Below the pieces are notes generated by a model. The model was not told the DNA's origin. It saw only the letters and a program-made list of their open reading frames with translations, and did not search any database. 64,000 nucleotides of DNA from Ovis canadensis (taxonomy: Eukaryota; Chordata; Mammalia; Artiodactyla; Bovidae): NCBI RefSeq assembly GCF_042477335.2, contig NC_091248.1:120984501-121048500 (forward strand), written 5' to 3'. Both the position numbers and the translations under genes were made by a program. Each line of letters begins with the position of its first letter. Positions within the stretch are counted from its first letter, which is position 1. Below are positions 11,175 through 20,800 of the stretch, piece by piece.

Positions 11175-11812
11175 GACTGATTTCTGAGTCCCTGGTCCAT
11201 GCCCATCACTGTAACTAAGCAATTGATTCATTTAATCTCTGTCTTAGCTCACGAAGCTAGTACTATTATTATCTTCATTTTGTTATCTGAGTAAGCTAAG
11301 CACCGAAGAATTGATGCTTTTGAACTGTGGTGTTGGAGAAGACTCTTGAGAGTCCCTTGGCCTGCAAGGAGATCCAACCAGTCCATCCTAAAGGAAATCA
11401 GCCCTGAATATTCATTGGAAGGATTGATGCTGAAGCTGAAACTCCAATACTTTGGCCACCTGATGCAAAGAACGGACTCATTTGATAAGACCCTGATGCT
11501 GGGAAAGATTGAAGGCAGGAGGAGAAGGGGATGACAGAGGATGAGATGGTTGGATGGCATCACCGACTCAATGGACAAGGGTTTAAGTAGACTCTGGGAG
11601 TTGGTGATGGACAGGGAGGCCTGGTGTGCTGCGGTTCATGGGGTCACAAAGAGTCGTACATGACTGAGTGACTGAACTGCACTGCACTGAGGCTGAGGCT
11701 AAGAGAGGGAAGTAATAGAGAGCTGGAGGTTTATGTTTGACAAACATCAGATCAGAATCCAACCTAGGTCCAGAGCTTATGCTCCAAACCACTAGGATTG
11801 AGTGGGCAGAGT
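11175..11812 (-). repeat. MIR SINE, antisense, split by BovB
   Basis: 11175-11293 contains the MIR-like block with 'cattt-atctctgtc' and 'tactattattatcttcatttt'. 11691-11812 resumes with 'ggctaagagagg' and ends in the tRNA-like part near 'gaatccaacctaggtccag'. Both pieces run in the same direction and order, so one ancient MIR was interrupted by the younger BovB fragment. Confidence 0.7.
11294..11690 (+). repeat. BovB (RTE LINE) 3' end
   Basis: Sense copy of the last roughly 400 bp of BovB, ending in the actgaactgcactgcactga tail. Decayed coding sequence is readable: RIDAF, then LLRVPW..RRSNQSILKEISPEYSLEGL, then [10 protein letters not shown]. No complete reverse transcriptase. Confidence 0.93.
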
Positions 11813-12479
11813 CAGGATGTGGCAAGGGGTGGTTTGGGGAGGGGGGCCACTGCCTCATCACAGCAGTGCCTGCCACTGGCTAGAACGTGGATGCTCTTAG
11901 TCTCTGTCTAGCTCCAGGCTGGTCTCTGTGCCCACCTGTGTTCCTCTGCTCCCCACCTTTGCATACATACACCAGGGGGTCCTCCCCAAAAGATGCTAAT
12001 TTATTGGCTCAAAACTCTGACTTCCCATTCATTTCATGATTGTAACTGGAGAAATGTGAGTGATGGAGGGTCCTCACCAGGGAGACAGCCCAGAAAGACA
12101 GAAAAGGAGCTTTAACAGGGCTCTCAGACCCTCTGGGTCACGGCATAGACCTCCAGCATCACCCAACACTCAGGGCATCTGGGTGACTGACACACACTCT
12201 CTCTTTCTGTGCCCCTCCTCTCCTTATCTCTGTCTGTTTCTCCCTCTCACCTACGGGGTGTTCCTCTCCTGCTCCTCCATTTCTGTTTCATTCCATTCTT
12301 GCCTTCTCTCTGAACGTCTGTTGCTGTGTTGTCTTTTGTCATCTGCTCCTGTCTGTTTTCCTCTCTTCTTATCAGTAGACTTCCATGTTTTCCCTTCTAT
12401 GATTCCCTGCTTCTCAATGATTCTCATATTCCCATTTATTTCTGTCTTTATCTCTCCTTCTGTTAACCCATGACTACCT
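11813..12479. other. Upstream region of the OR gene
   Basis: No recognised repeat. Pyrimidine content rises from about 12190. The frame at 12060-12473 (+) is composed of Ser/Leu/Phe/Cys codons from this CT-rich stretch and is not credible as a gene. Confidence 0.5.
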
Positions 12480-12593
12480 ACTAGCCTCTCTTTCCGTGCC
12501 TCTAGCCTTGTTTCACAGTCATTGGTTCTCTCTGTCTGTCTCTCTGTCTGTCTCTCCATCAATGTCTCGTTTCCTTTCCCCTCAAGCTCCCAG
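12480..12593 (+). promoter_or_regulatory. Polypyrimidine tract and candidate 3' splice site before the OR start
   Basis: A long CT-rich tract with tctgtctgtctc repeats ends in ctcaag (AG at 12585-12586) and ctcccag (AG at 12592-12593), 10-17 bp before the OR start codon. Olfactory receptors usually have a spliced non-coding 5' exon and a one-exon coding region, so either AG could be the acceptor. This is inference. Confidence 0.45.
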
Positions 12594-12603
12594 CCCTGGG
12601 ATC

Positions 12604-13545
12604 ATGGCAAATTTGAGCCACCCTTCTGAATTTATCCTCTTGGGCTTCTCCCCTCTTGGCGAACTGCAGATCCTGCTCTATGGGCCCTTCCTTGTGATTT
12701 ATCTTCTCGCCTTCATAGGAAACACAGTCATCATCGTCATGGTCTTTGTTGACACCCACCTCCACACGCCCATGTACTTCTTCCTGGGCAACTTTTCCCT
12801 GCTGGAGATCCTGGTGACCATGACTGCCGTGCCCAGGATGCTCTCTGACCTGCTGGCCTCCCACAGGGTCATCTCCTTCACTGGCTGCACGGTCCAGTTC
12901 TACTTCTACTTCTCCCTGGGCTCCACCTCCTTCCTCATCCTGTCCGACATGGCCCTGGACCGCTTTGTGGCCATCTGCCACCCGCTGCGCTATGGCACTT
13001 TGATGAGTGGGGCTGTGTGTGCCCGGCTAGCAGGGGCTGCCTGGGCAACTCCTTTCCTGGCCATGGTGCCCACTGTCCTCTCCCGGGTTCATCTCAGTTA
13101 TTGCCATGGCAACATCATTAACCACTTCTTCTGTGACAATGCACCTCTGCTGCAGCTGTCCTGCTCAGACACCAGGCTGCTGGAATCCTGGGACTTTGTG
13201 ATGGCCTTGGCCTTCGTCCTCAGCTCCTTCCTGGTGACCCTCGTCTCCTATGGCTACATCGTGAGCACCGTGCTACATATCCCCTCTGCCAGCGGCCGCC
13301 AGAAGGCCTTCTCCACGTGTGGCTCTCACCTCACCCTGGTCTTCATTGGCTACAGCAGCACCATCTTCCTCTATGTCCTGCCTGGCAAAGCACACTCTGT
13401 GGAGGTCAACAAGACTGTGGCCCTGGTGACGTCCGTCCTCACCCCCTTCCTCAACCCCTTTATCCTCACCCTCCGCAACGAGACATTCAAGGCTGTGCTA
13501 CGAGGCCAGATGCAGAGGCTGAAAGGCCTCCTCCAGGCATTGTGA
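12604..13545 (+). CDS. OR6V1: Olfactory receptor, class II, OR6V1 orthologue
   Basis: Seven-transmembrane G-protein-coupled odorant receptor, expected in cilia of olfactory neurons and coupled to Golf. One intact exon of 313 residues, the usual OR size. Visible features: N-glycosylation site NLS at 3-5; GN at 39-40 in TM1; [13 protein letters not shown] at 53-65; Cys95 for the TM3-ECL2 disulphide; [10 protein letters not shown] at 116-125 (the MAYDRYVAIC motif, with Tyr to Leu); SYGYIV at 215-220; [10 protein letters not shown] at 234-243; [12 protein letters not shown] at 281-292. The frame is open upstream to 12496, but I start at Met 12604 because [16 protein letters not shown] is the typical OR N-terminus. 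The overall match to human OR6V1 is from memory and strong. Ligand unknown. No defect is visible. Confidence 0.93.
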   Translation: MANLSHPSEFILLGFSPLGELQILLYGPFLVIYLLAFIGNTVIIVMVFVDTHLHTPMYFFLGNFSLLEILVTMTAVPRMLSDLLASHRVISFTGCTVQFYFYFSLGSTSFLILSDMALDRFVAICHPLRYGTLMSGAVCARLAGAAWATPFLAMVPTVLSRVHLSYCHGNIINHFFCDNAPLLQLSCSDTRLLESWDFVMALAFVLSSFLVTLVSYGYIVSTVLHIPSASGRQKAFSTCGSHLTLVFIGYSSTIFLYVLPGKAHSVEVNKTVALVTSVLTPFLNPFILTLRNETFKAVLRGQMQRLKGLLQAL

Positions 13546-13787
13546 GGGGCCTGAGGGACTCTGCCAGGCTCAGTCAACCAGGTCGTTCTGTAAGGAGGCA
13601 GGGCACCAGCCTGGGTGGGATGACCCCTGTTGAGTTTCTTTCGGATTTTCCCTCTGTGCCTGAGAGTGGTAACCACAGTGAGTCCTTGGTAGCACCCTGG
13701 CTGGCTTGACGGTCTCAAAGACCCTGTTATCCACTAGCAGTTACAAGAACTCAGAATGGAGCCTGGGGAACCACAAGCGGGGCTTTT

Positions 13788-13793
13788 AATAAA
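13788..13793 (+). promoter_or_regulatory. Candidate poly(A) signal of OR6V1
   Basis: AATAAA 243 bp after the stop codon, the first clear signal downstream. The position fits a short OR 3' UTR; not proven. Confidence 0.45.
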
Positions 13794-13875
13794 GGGAAGT
13801 GCATGAACTTGCCATTCAAAGAAGGGCAGACAGAAAGTTTTCTCTGATTAAGAAATATTACCCAGCCCCAGTGTG

Positions 13876-13878
<3 letters not shown>

Positions 13879-13906
<28 letters not shown>
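13879..13906. repeat. (TG)14 microsatellite
   Basis: Fourteen uninterrupted TG units, followed by catgcacag. It lies 330 bp after the OR gene and is likely length-polymorphic. Confidence 0.95.
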
Positions 13907-14191
13907 CATGCACAGATGCACGTGCCCCACTGCAAAGTGTGTGCACCATGAGTGCTTCGTCTACATGGAACTAAGATAAAGAGCAACACTCACCAAAGTC
14001 ATTATCTTTTAAGTGTACAGAGTTCATTGCATAAGAATTCATCTGTTCATTCATCTCAGCAATGCTGAGTAGACTCTGTGTGTCAGGCACCACAACTGCG
14101 TCAGGTACAGGGTAAAATGTAAACAAGACATTGGTAGGTTTCAAATCTTTTAGCTCTATGAGGGGAAAGAATGATATGGTAAAGAGCAGCT

Positions 14192-14305
14192 TACAGGGAC
14201 TTTGCTGGCAATTCAATGGCTTCCATGGCAGGAGGTGAAGATTTGACTCCTGGTCAGGAAACAGATCCCACATGCCATGTGATGTGCCAAAAAAGTAAAA
14301 AATGA
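14192..14305 (+). repeat. CHR-type tRNA-Glu SINE
   Basis: Diverged copy: 'gggactttgctggcaattca', then 'gactcctggtcaggaaacag', then 'atcccacatgccatg' and a cca-aaaaa tail. This is the older artiodactyl tRNA-Glu SINE without the BovB-derived body. Confidence 0.75.
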
Positions 14306-14592
14306 TCTGCTTATGCAGCAGGCAATGTGTAATGATGGATTCAAAGAAAGGTTTATGGGAGCAGATAAGAGGAATATTGAGACCAGACTGAGGACTCGGG
14401 AACAGTTTCCTGATAAGGTGATGCCCGACTAACACTTTGAACATAAGATGGACAGTGTGAGAAGACAATCCATCAGCTAAGCCTTGTGCAGAGAAAATGA
14501 ATTTAAAGAAAGCAAGATAAATCTTCATTAGTATAAGAAATAAGAACAAATCTTTCAGCAATTGTATGCATTCTAGGGAGGAAATATTAGAG

Positions 14593-14730
14593 ATTTTCGT
14601 CATTGTTCAGTCACGTAGTCATGTCCAACTCTTTGTGACCCCATGCACTGCAGCACACCAGACTTCCCTGTTCTTCACCATCTCCCAGAGTTTGCTCCAA
14701 CTCCTGTCCATTGAGTTGATGATGCCAACA
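14593..14730 (-). repeat. Bov-A / BovB 3'-end fragment
   Basis: Starts 'cattgttcagtcacgtagtc' and contains 'ccaactctttgtgacccc' and 'cctgtccattgagttgatga'. This is the complement of the BovB 3' end, truncated. Confidence 0.88.
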
Positions 14731-15576
14731 GAGACTTTCAGAAAGATAAAAATAAACTATTCTACTGCAGGATTAGAAACATTCACATGCTTGAAGGCAG
14801 AAGAGTGAGGTGAATACAGTAAATTCCTTTGTCCAGTCATTATTCTCACATGCATACACACACACATGTCTGTGTAAAGTTCCTGAAAGCCTATTAGGTT
14901 CCATATTCCCTCAGGAATGAAATGCCAGCTCCCATTGAGTTTCCCTCCCACAACCCATGTGTGAAATTTTCCAAATCCTTCAGGTACATTCTCCTCAGAA
15001 TCATGTTCTCTTTGCTTTCGTTCTATCTGGGATTTTCTGAAACAGCCCCAGTGCAAATATTCTGCCAAACTATTTCTATAAAAACAGTTAAATTTACCAA
15101 ACAGCATTTCCCAGTAAACGTCAATGAGTTCACTCATCAAGAGAGTACTCCTAGCCTTGCTTATAAGATGAGAACAAAAATGACCAATTTACCAGGAACG
15201 TCAAGCTTAGCTCTGCTGTGTGGGAGTGAATGAGGCTGGGACTGTGGGCTACTCTGGTGTGCACAGATGCTCTAGCTTTGGAGCCGTGGCTCCCTGAGTA
15301 GTCTCTAGTGGTCCATCGGCGTCACCCCAGGAGACCCCCTTCCTAACTAAGGTGCCCCTTTCTCAGGCTTTCTGAAGTTCTTTTCTGTCTCGCTGAGATG
15401 CTCATCACCCAAGTCAGAAGATCTCTTTAGGTACCTCATTTCATCTTCTGCTGGAAAATCTGACTCCTCCAGTTATACATCAGAGCAATGACTCTGGTGT
15501 TTGCTATTGCTGTTAAAACAATTGATTTATTTTTTTCTAAATTATCCTCCTTTTACCACCTCAAATAGTAAATAGC
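14731..15576. other. Unique non-coding stretch
   Basis: No recognised repeat. Overlapping frames 14757-15140 (-) and 14922-15233 (+) oppose each other, lack domains, and are judged chance. Confidence 0.45.
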
Positions 15577-15776
15577 TTCCCTGGTGGCTCAGCTGGTAAA
15601 GAATCCGCCTGCAATGTGGGAGTGAGTGAAGTGAAGTCGCTCAGTCGTGTCCGACTCTTTGCGACCCCGAGGACTGTAACCTACCAGGCTCCTCTGTCCA
15701 TGGGATTCTCCAGGCAAGAATACTGGAGTGGGCTGCCATTTCCTTCTCCAGGGGATCTTCCCGACCCAGGGATTAT
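15577..15776. repeat. Two Bov-tA pieces in opposite orientation
   Basis: 15577-15620 is a sense tRNA-like head (agcttccctggtggctcagc). From 15627 an antisense body begins (gaagtcgctcagtcgtgtcc) and runs to about 15775 (cttcccgacccagggatt). The antisense copy lacks its head, so the pair looks like a recombined or truncated composite. Confidence 0.85.
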
Positions 15777-15912
15777 TTCACTGGTCATTTCACTGAAGGC
15801 AATAGCCTTCCCATTCCACAGTAGTAGCTTGCACTGGAACATAATTGCCAGAAGGCAGGGTGAGATTGTAATATCGAGAGCTACTTTATACACACACATA
15901 CATACTTATATA

Positions 15913-16128
15913 TACTTTGACCACCTGATGCAAAGAACTGACTCATTGGAAAACATCCTGATGCTGGGAAAGATTGAAGACAGGAGTAGAAGGGGATGAC
16001 AGAGGATAAGATGGCTGGATAAACATGAGTTTGAGCAAGCGCTGTGAGTTGGTGATGGACAGGGAAGCCTGGCATGCTGCAGTCCACGGGGTCGCAAAAA
16101 GTCGGACACAGCTGAGAGACTAACCTGA
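15913..16128 (+). repeat. BovB 3' fragment
   Basis: Sense, starting at 'tatactttgaccacctgatg' and ending 'gagagactaacctgaactga'. An internal deletion near 16018 joins 'atggctggat' to 'aaacatgag'. Flanked by short (ca)n / (at)n runs. Confidence 0.9.
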
Positions 16129-16161
16129 ACTGATACATACACACACATACACACACACATT

Positions 16162-16362
16162 GGACTTCCCTGGTGGCTCAGACAGTAAAGAATTCACCTG
16201 CAATGCAGCAGACCCCCCTTGGTCAGGAAGATCCTCTGGTGAAGGTAATGCCTACCAATTGCAGTATTCTTACCTAGAGAATCTCATGGAGAGAGGAGCC
16301 TGGTGGGCTACAGTCCATGGGGTCGAAAAGAGTTGGACATGACTGAGTGACTAAGCACAATG
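16162..16362 (+). repeat. Bov-tA SINE
   Basis: Complete head (ggacttccctggtggctcag) to the end 'ggacatgactgagtgactaa'. The B-box region is altered (cccccttggtcagg). Confidence 0.92.
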
Positions 16363-16393
16363 TTGCCTAAAGGTATATATACATATAAATATA

Positions 16394-16421
16394 TGTAAAA
16401 TGCAAAAATAAAGATTCCTAG

Positions 16422-16456
<35 letters not shown>

Positions 16457-16505
16457 CTAGAACATATATATATGTTCTAGGAATCTTTTTTTTTTGCATT
16501 TTACA
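16394..16505. repeat. 112-bp inverted repeat (hairpin) with (TA)n core
   Basis: The left arm from 16394 (tgtaaaatgcaaaaa) and the right arm ending 16505 (tttttgcattttaca) are complementary over about 35 bp, including gattcctagaac / gttctaggaatc. The only irregularity is in the A/T run. Between the arms are (TA)n and an extra copy of ttcctagaacatatata (16454-16470). The right arm abuts an L1 fragment. Confidence 0.88.
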
Positions 16506-16800
16506 TTTACATTTAGGTCTTTGAGCCATTTTGAGTTATTTTTCATGAAAAGTATAAGGTAAACATCTACATCTTCTGTCTTTTCATATGAATGATTTTT
16601 AAAATTTTATATTGGAGTACAGTTGACTAAATATGTTGAGTTAGTTTCAGGTGTACAGCAAAGTGATTCAGTTATACACATACATGTATCTACTCTTTTT
16701 TAAATTCTTTTCCCATTTAGGTTATTATAGAATACTGAGCAGAATTTCCTGTGCTATACAGCAGGTCCTTGTTGTTTATCTATTTTAAATAAAGAAGAGT
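16505..16800 (-). repeat. Old L1 fragments, antisense
   Basis: 16505-16565 corresponds to the ORF2 part that in better L1s reads [12 protein letters not shown]. 16598-16800 is an L1 3' end (ttggagtacagttgac..., cctgtgctatacagcaggtc). They are either two copies or one with a deletion. Confidence 0.75.
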
Positions 16801-17680
16801 TTATGTGGTCAATCCCAAGTTCCCAATCTACACCTCCCCACCTAAAGCTAACTTAAATATAGGTAAAAATGATGCAGGATTTCCTGACTCTAAAATGCAT
16901 CCCCCATCTTCCCTTAATGTGTCCAACATTCCAGCCTCAGAGATACAATGTCCTTGTAAGCAACCACTAGAAATATATAAGGTTCTGACAAGCTAGCATA
17001 AGAACACATTGTCACAAATGGAAATCCCAATGAGAAATAAAAGTAGATTCATTCCTTCCAGCTGAAGGGACTGGGGAGCAAGAAACCAAGGATATGGAAG
17101 TTTTGATGCAGATGATAAAGGAATCAAGTCATTTTCATATAAAAGTCAGGCCTGATTCCTAGAATGACCATCATACCATGAAGGCCCTGCATTTTAGGAG
17201 TTAGGTGAGGTGCAAAACTTTCTAAGGCCAAGGTGGAAATTTTCAGCAGTGCCTACGGAGCACCATGTTTCTATCAATCTAGTTCCACCAACTCCTTCAA
17301 CTTCAAATTTCCTGTTGTAAATAGGATCCTTGCAACCATGCCTGATGAATATGGAAGAAAAGTGATAGTGACCCGATGGCCTGCTGGTAAATATTAATCT
17401 CTGGTCCTCCAGTTGTAGCATTTGCTGACTTCCAGCATTTACCAGTTTCCATGCTGTTTCACTCCCGTCATGTCTAATCCCAAGCTACCAAGATGACATC
17501 ACTGAGCTTGGAGGCCAGTGTATCTACCATATCGTTACAAGTGACACAGACAACTTCAGTTGTCTGTAAAACAAAGTAAAAGGCAGTTAAATAATGAGGA
17601 GCTTTGAGTTTTGGTCACCTTTGTTTTTAACATAATCTATTTCATTGCACGTGTCTGTTTTTTAATTTTTAATAATAAGT
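16801..17680. other. Unique non-coding stretch
   Basis: No repeat or gene recognised. The 75-codon minus frame at 17194-17421 has no familiar motif. Confidence 0.45.
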
Positions 17681-17694
17681 ATGTTTAATTCCTG

Positions 17695-17828
17695 GAGAAG
17701 GAAATGGCAACCCATTCCAGTGTTCTTGCCTGGAGAATCCCAGGGACGGGGGAACCTGGTGGGCTGCCGTCTATGGGGTCTCATAGAGTCGGACACGACT
17801 GAAGCGACTTAGCAGTAGCAGTAGCAGC
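17695..17828 (+). repeat. 5'-truncated Bov-tA with 14-bp duplication
   Basis: Starts inside the body (gagaaggaaatggcaaccca) and ends with a (agt/agc)n tail. Flanked by atgtttaattcctg at 17681-17694 and 17829-17842, identical. Confidence 0.95.
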
Positions 17829-17842
17829 ATGTTTAATTCCTG

Positions 17843-18540
17843 AAATTTTAACCATCAGTTTTCAGGAAGGCGCCAGATCATCAGTGTAGCATTCTGCCTG
17901 GGGTTTTCCCTTAGATCTTCTTCCCTATTCAACCCAGCATCTTTGTCATTCTCCTTCCCTTGAGAGTGACAAGCATCATATCTTATGGAAGGAAACCTCA
18001 TGGAATTGCCCTTTAGGAATAGTTCTACTAAAGAACTATTCCTAAACTCTTTATGAACTTATTTAGGTCCTTTTCAGAATTGAAGGCAATAAAATTCCAG
18101 CCCTGAAGATAAATAGTACTTTTGTGAGTATAGTAGAATTGTCCTAGCATGCAAAAGTTTCCATAGTAACGCCCTCTATATCCACTACAAAGTTCATCAT
18201 CTCATGACTTCAGTGAGTGAAGCATCTTTCAGAGGACACTTGTGACTCCCCTCCCCCTAATCAAGAAACCTGGATTTGATGAAGTGGAGAGAGTCATGAC
18301 CACTCTCCAGGGATCATTCATTAATTCCATTAATTCTCTCCAGATGTGCACTGCCCACACGATATACCATTTTTATGTCTATGTTACTTTCTACATTATT
18401 AAGTTGCCCCTCTGGAATTCACTTTTCCTCTTCTTGGCACTTTTGAAGCCTCAACTCAAATGACACCATGTTTGAGAAGATTCAGTCTAACAAACTCCTT
18501 TCCTGTATTCCCAGCATGCTCTGCATATTCTAGTATTAAT
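17843..18540. other. Mostly unique; possible L2 remnant near 18400-18500
   Basis: 'cttttgaagcctcaactcaa' followed by 'atgacaccatgtttgagaag' resembles the L2 3' end, weakly. The remainder is unassigned. Confidence 0.35.
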
Positions 18541-18722
18541 ACCAGCACCTCTCAAATATTATTGTGCATGTGAATCACCCAGGGGTCTTGTTAAAAATGC
18601 AGATTCAGGTTCAGAAGTTCTGGGGTGGGGTCCAGATTTTGCATTTCCAAAGAGCTCCCAGGAGATGCCAATGTGGTTCCAGGGATCACAATGTGAGCAG
18701 CAAGGGACCACAGGCAGGTTTG
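18541..18722 (+). repeat. MER5A-type hAT DNA transposon remnant
   Basis: Characteristic order: 'gtgcatgtgaatcacccagg', 'cttgttaaaaatgcagattc', 'ttctggggtggggtccagat', 'ttgcatttccaaagagctcc', 'caggagatgccaatgtggtt'. Non-autonomous, immobile. Confidence 0.85.
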
Positions 18723-18894
18723 TTATGAATGTCATGCCTGTGAGATGCTGGCTATGACAGGGCAATTACTGTGGAGGAACAAAGCAGTTTACACCTTCCC
18801 CAAAACTGGTGAGTCAGAGAGCCCATTCCTATGGAATACTGTGAAAAATGGGCAAAAGGCTGCTGCAGGTTGTGGGTTATATTTTTTTACTCTT

Positions 18895-19190
18895 GTTACT
18901 GATTATTTTATTAAATTAATTTTTATTGGAGTATAGTTGCTTTAAAATGTGTGTTAGTTTCTACTATACAGCAGAGTAAGTCAGCTATAGGTATGCATAT
19001 ATCCCCTCTTCTCTGGATTTCCTTTCCATTTAGATCAACAGAAAGCATAGAGTAGAGTTTCCTGAGCCATATAACAGGTTTATATCAGTCATTTATTTCA
19101 TACATAGTATCAATAGTGTATATATGTCAATCCCAATCTCCCAATTTCTCCTCACTTTGGCCTCTATACACTAGTTCTCTATGCCTTTGT
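18895..19190 (-). repeat. L1 3' end, antisense
   Basis: Starts with the complement of an A-rich L1 tail (ttttattggagtatagttgc) and continues with L1 3' UTR sequence to 'caatctcccaatttc'. Confidence 0.8.
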
Positions 19191-20411
19191 CTCTTATTTG
19201 CAAAACAGAAATAGAGGTGCAGATGTCGTTTTAAATTTTTACAGGGAGGGTGCAGAGATGAGAGTGACAGGGAAAAATCTCTAAGGAGGAAAACCTGAGC
19301 GGATTTGTGTACTGATTATCTGAGAAGCAAAAAAGTTGAAGGAAAGTGTTTGCATATCAGGAGATAATTGCCTCCCATTTAGTTTTCAGTCCCCCCCCCC
19401 CCTACAAAGTTTGTTAGGATGGTAAATAATTAGTTCCTTGAGACTTACAGGAGAGAAAGTTCTCAGAATGAAAAAAAAAAATGTTTTTCCCAGAGGGCCT
19501 TTAGTGCAGAATTAAAAGTACCTGTCCACTGTTTTTGGAGAGGCCCACAGATGGGAACATGTCCTGTGGTAGTTATTTTTTTTTTTTTAAGTTGAATTGG
19601 AGACCAAGCTTCCTGGTCATTACAGGAGACTCAGGCCCCCAGACCACATACCCTGGGACACTTGTTCCTCCCACCTCCTCCTTTCTTCACATCGGGTTTG
19701 AGGGGTGGCCCCCACACTGTGACTATCTCCACTGTACATGACGACCAGGGCCCCTCTAGAACCCTGTGAACATAACTAGCTGCAGAAGTCAAGGGAAGTC
19801 TGCATCTAACTCTTTGTCCTGTTTTGCGAATTCCAGGGCAGTCCAGATTACATCTGGTATAAGAGATCAGATGCCAAAGCCATTTCTACTGGTGCTATCT
19901 TTCCATGATACCCTAAACCACTTCCAGCTTTCCAAGGATAGCTTCCTTCATCCACCCTCCAGCCCACTCACTACCCACAACACCCATCTTGTGCCATTTC
20001 CTGCTCATCTGCCTTCTACCACCTCTATCTTTCCTGCAAGGTGGCTGGCAGTCTCCCAGCCAGGTGACTTCTAGGAGCCCCAGCTTCAGAGGGCTCTCCC
20101 TCTGGGTTCTGTGGTTCTGTGGGATCTGCAGTTCTGCGGGAGAGGAGAACTAGCCCTTCAGAAGGGGGAGGTAACGAGTGTAGGGACAGCAACCCACCTT
20201 TCATCCCCTCTTTCCTGCATGCAGAGGAAGGATTAAAAAATTTTAAAAACGTAAAGGGCATGCCCTTTTTTCTAGGCATGGAGCTGTCATGACCTTGCTG
20301 TGTAAGAGGGATGGGAAAGTGGCCCCCAGAGTCATTTCTGTTTAAAAGTCAAGAGGTCTGGGGGTCAGGAGGAAGCAGTGGGCAGCCCAGGTGTGAGTAA
20401 TGCTTCTGCTG
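19191..20411. other. Unique non-coding stretch
   Basis: Contains a C run near 19390 and a T run near 19580, otherwise no repeat. Short frames (19766-20074 +, 20025-20279 -) overlap antiparallel and look like chance. Confidence 0.45.
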
Positions 20412-20486
20412 CAGGAGCTGTCCCAGATGGGGGTCCCAGGAGCTGTCCCGGATGAGGGTCCCAGGAGCTGTCCCGTATGGGGTCCT
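20412..20486. repeat. 25-bp minisatellite, three units
   Basis: Three units beginning caggagctgtccc at 20412, 20437 and 20462, with single-base differences (agatgg / ggatga / gtatgg). Confidence 0.9.
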
Positions 20487-20800
20487 GGCAAAAGGCACAT
20501 AGTTTTTTCTGTTCTGAGGATGCCAAAACATCCTGCTCTTTTCTGAGAAACTCACACTTTCAGGACCCCAGCCTAGACTCTGAAACCAGTTCCTGAGAAA
20601 GGAACACACACTAAAAAAAGACTGCACACAAAGAAAACATAAAGGAATGAGAACAAAACCATAGAGCAGGACCTTGGAGAGAGAGTTTAATAGCACATTT
20701 CATAATAGCAGCTATATTTACCAAGTTCTCCCTACATCCCAAGTCCCTGTGTGAAGACCTTGATTTGGATTATCTGTTTGAATTGAGATTGCTTGTGGCT

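Noticed and set aside
12060-12473. 137-codon frame upstream of OR6V1
   Set aside because: Arises from the CT-rich tract; no motif.
13371-13718. Frames antisense to or overlapping the OR gene end
   Set aside because: Shadows of the OR coding sequence.
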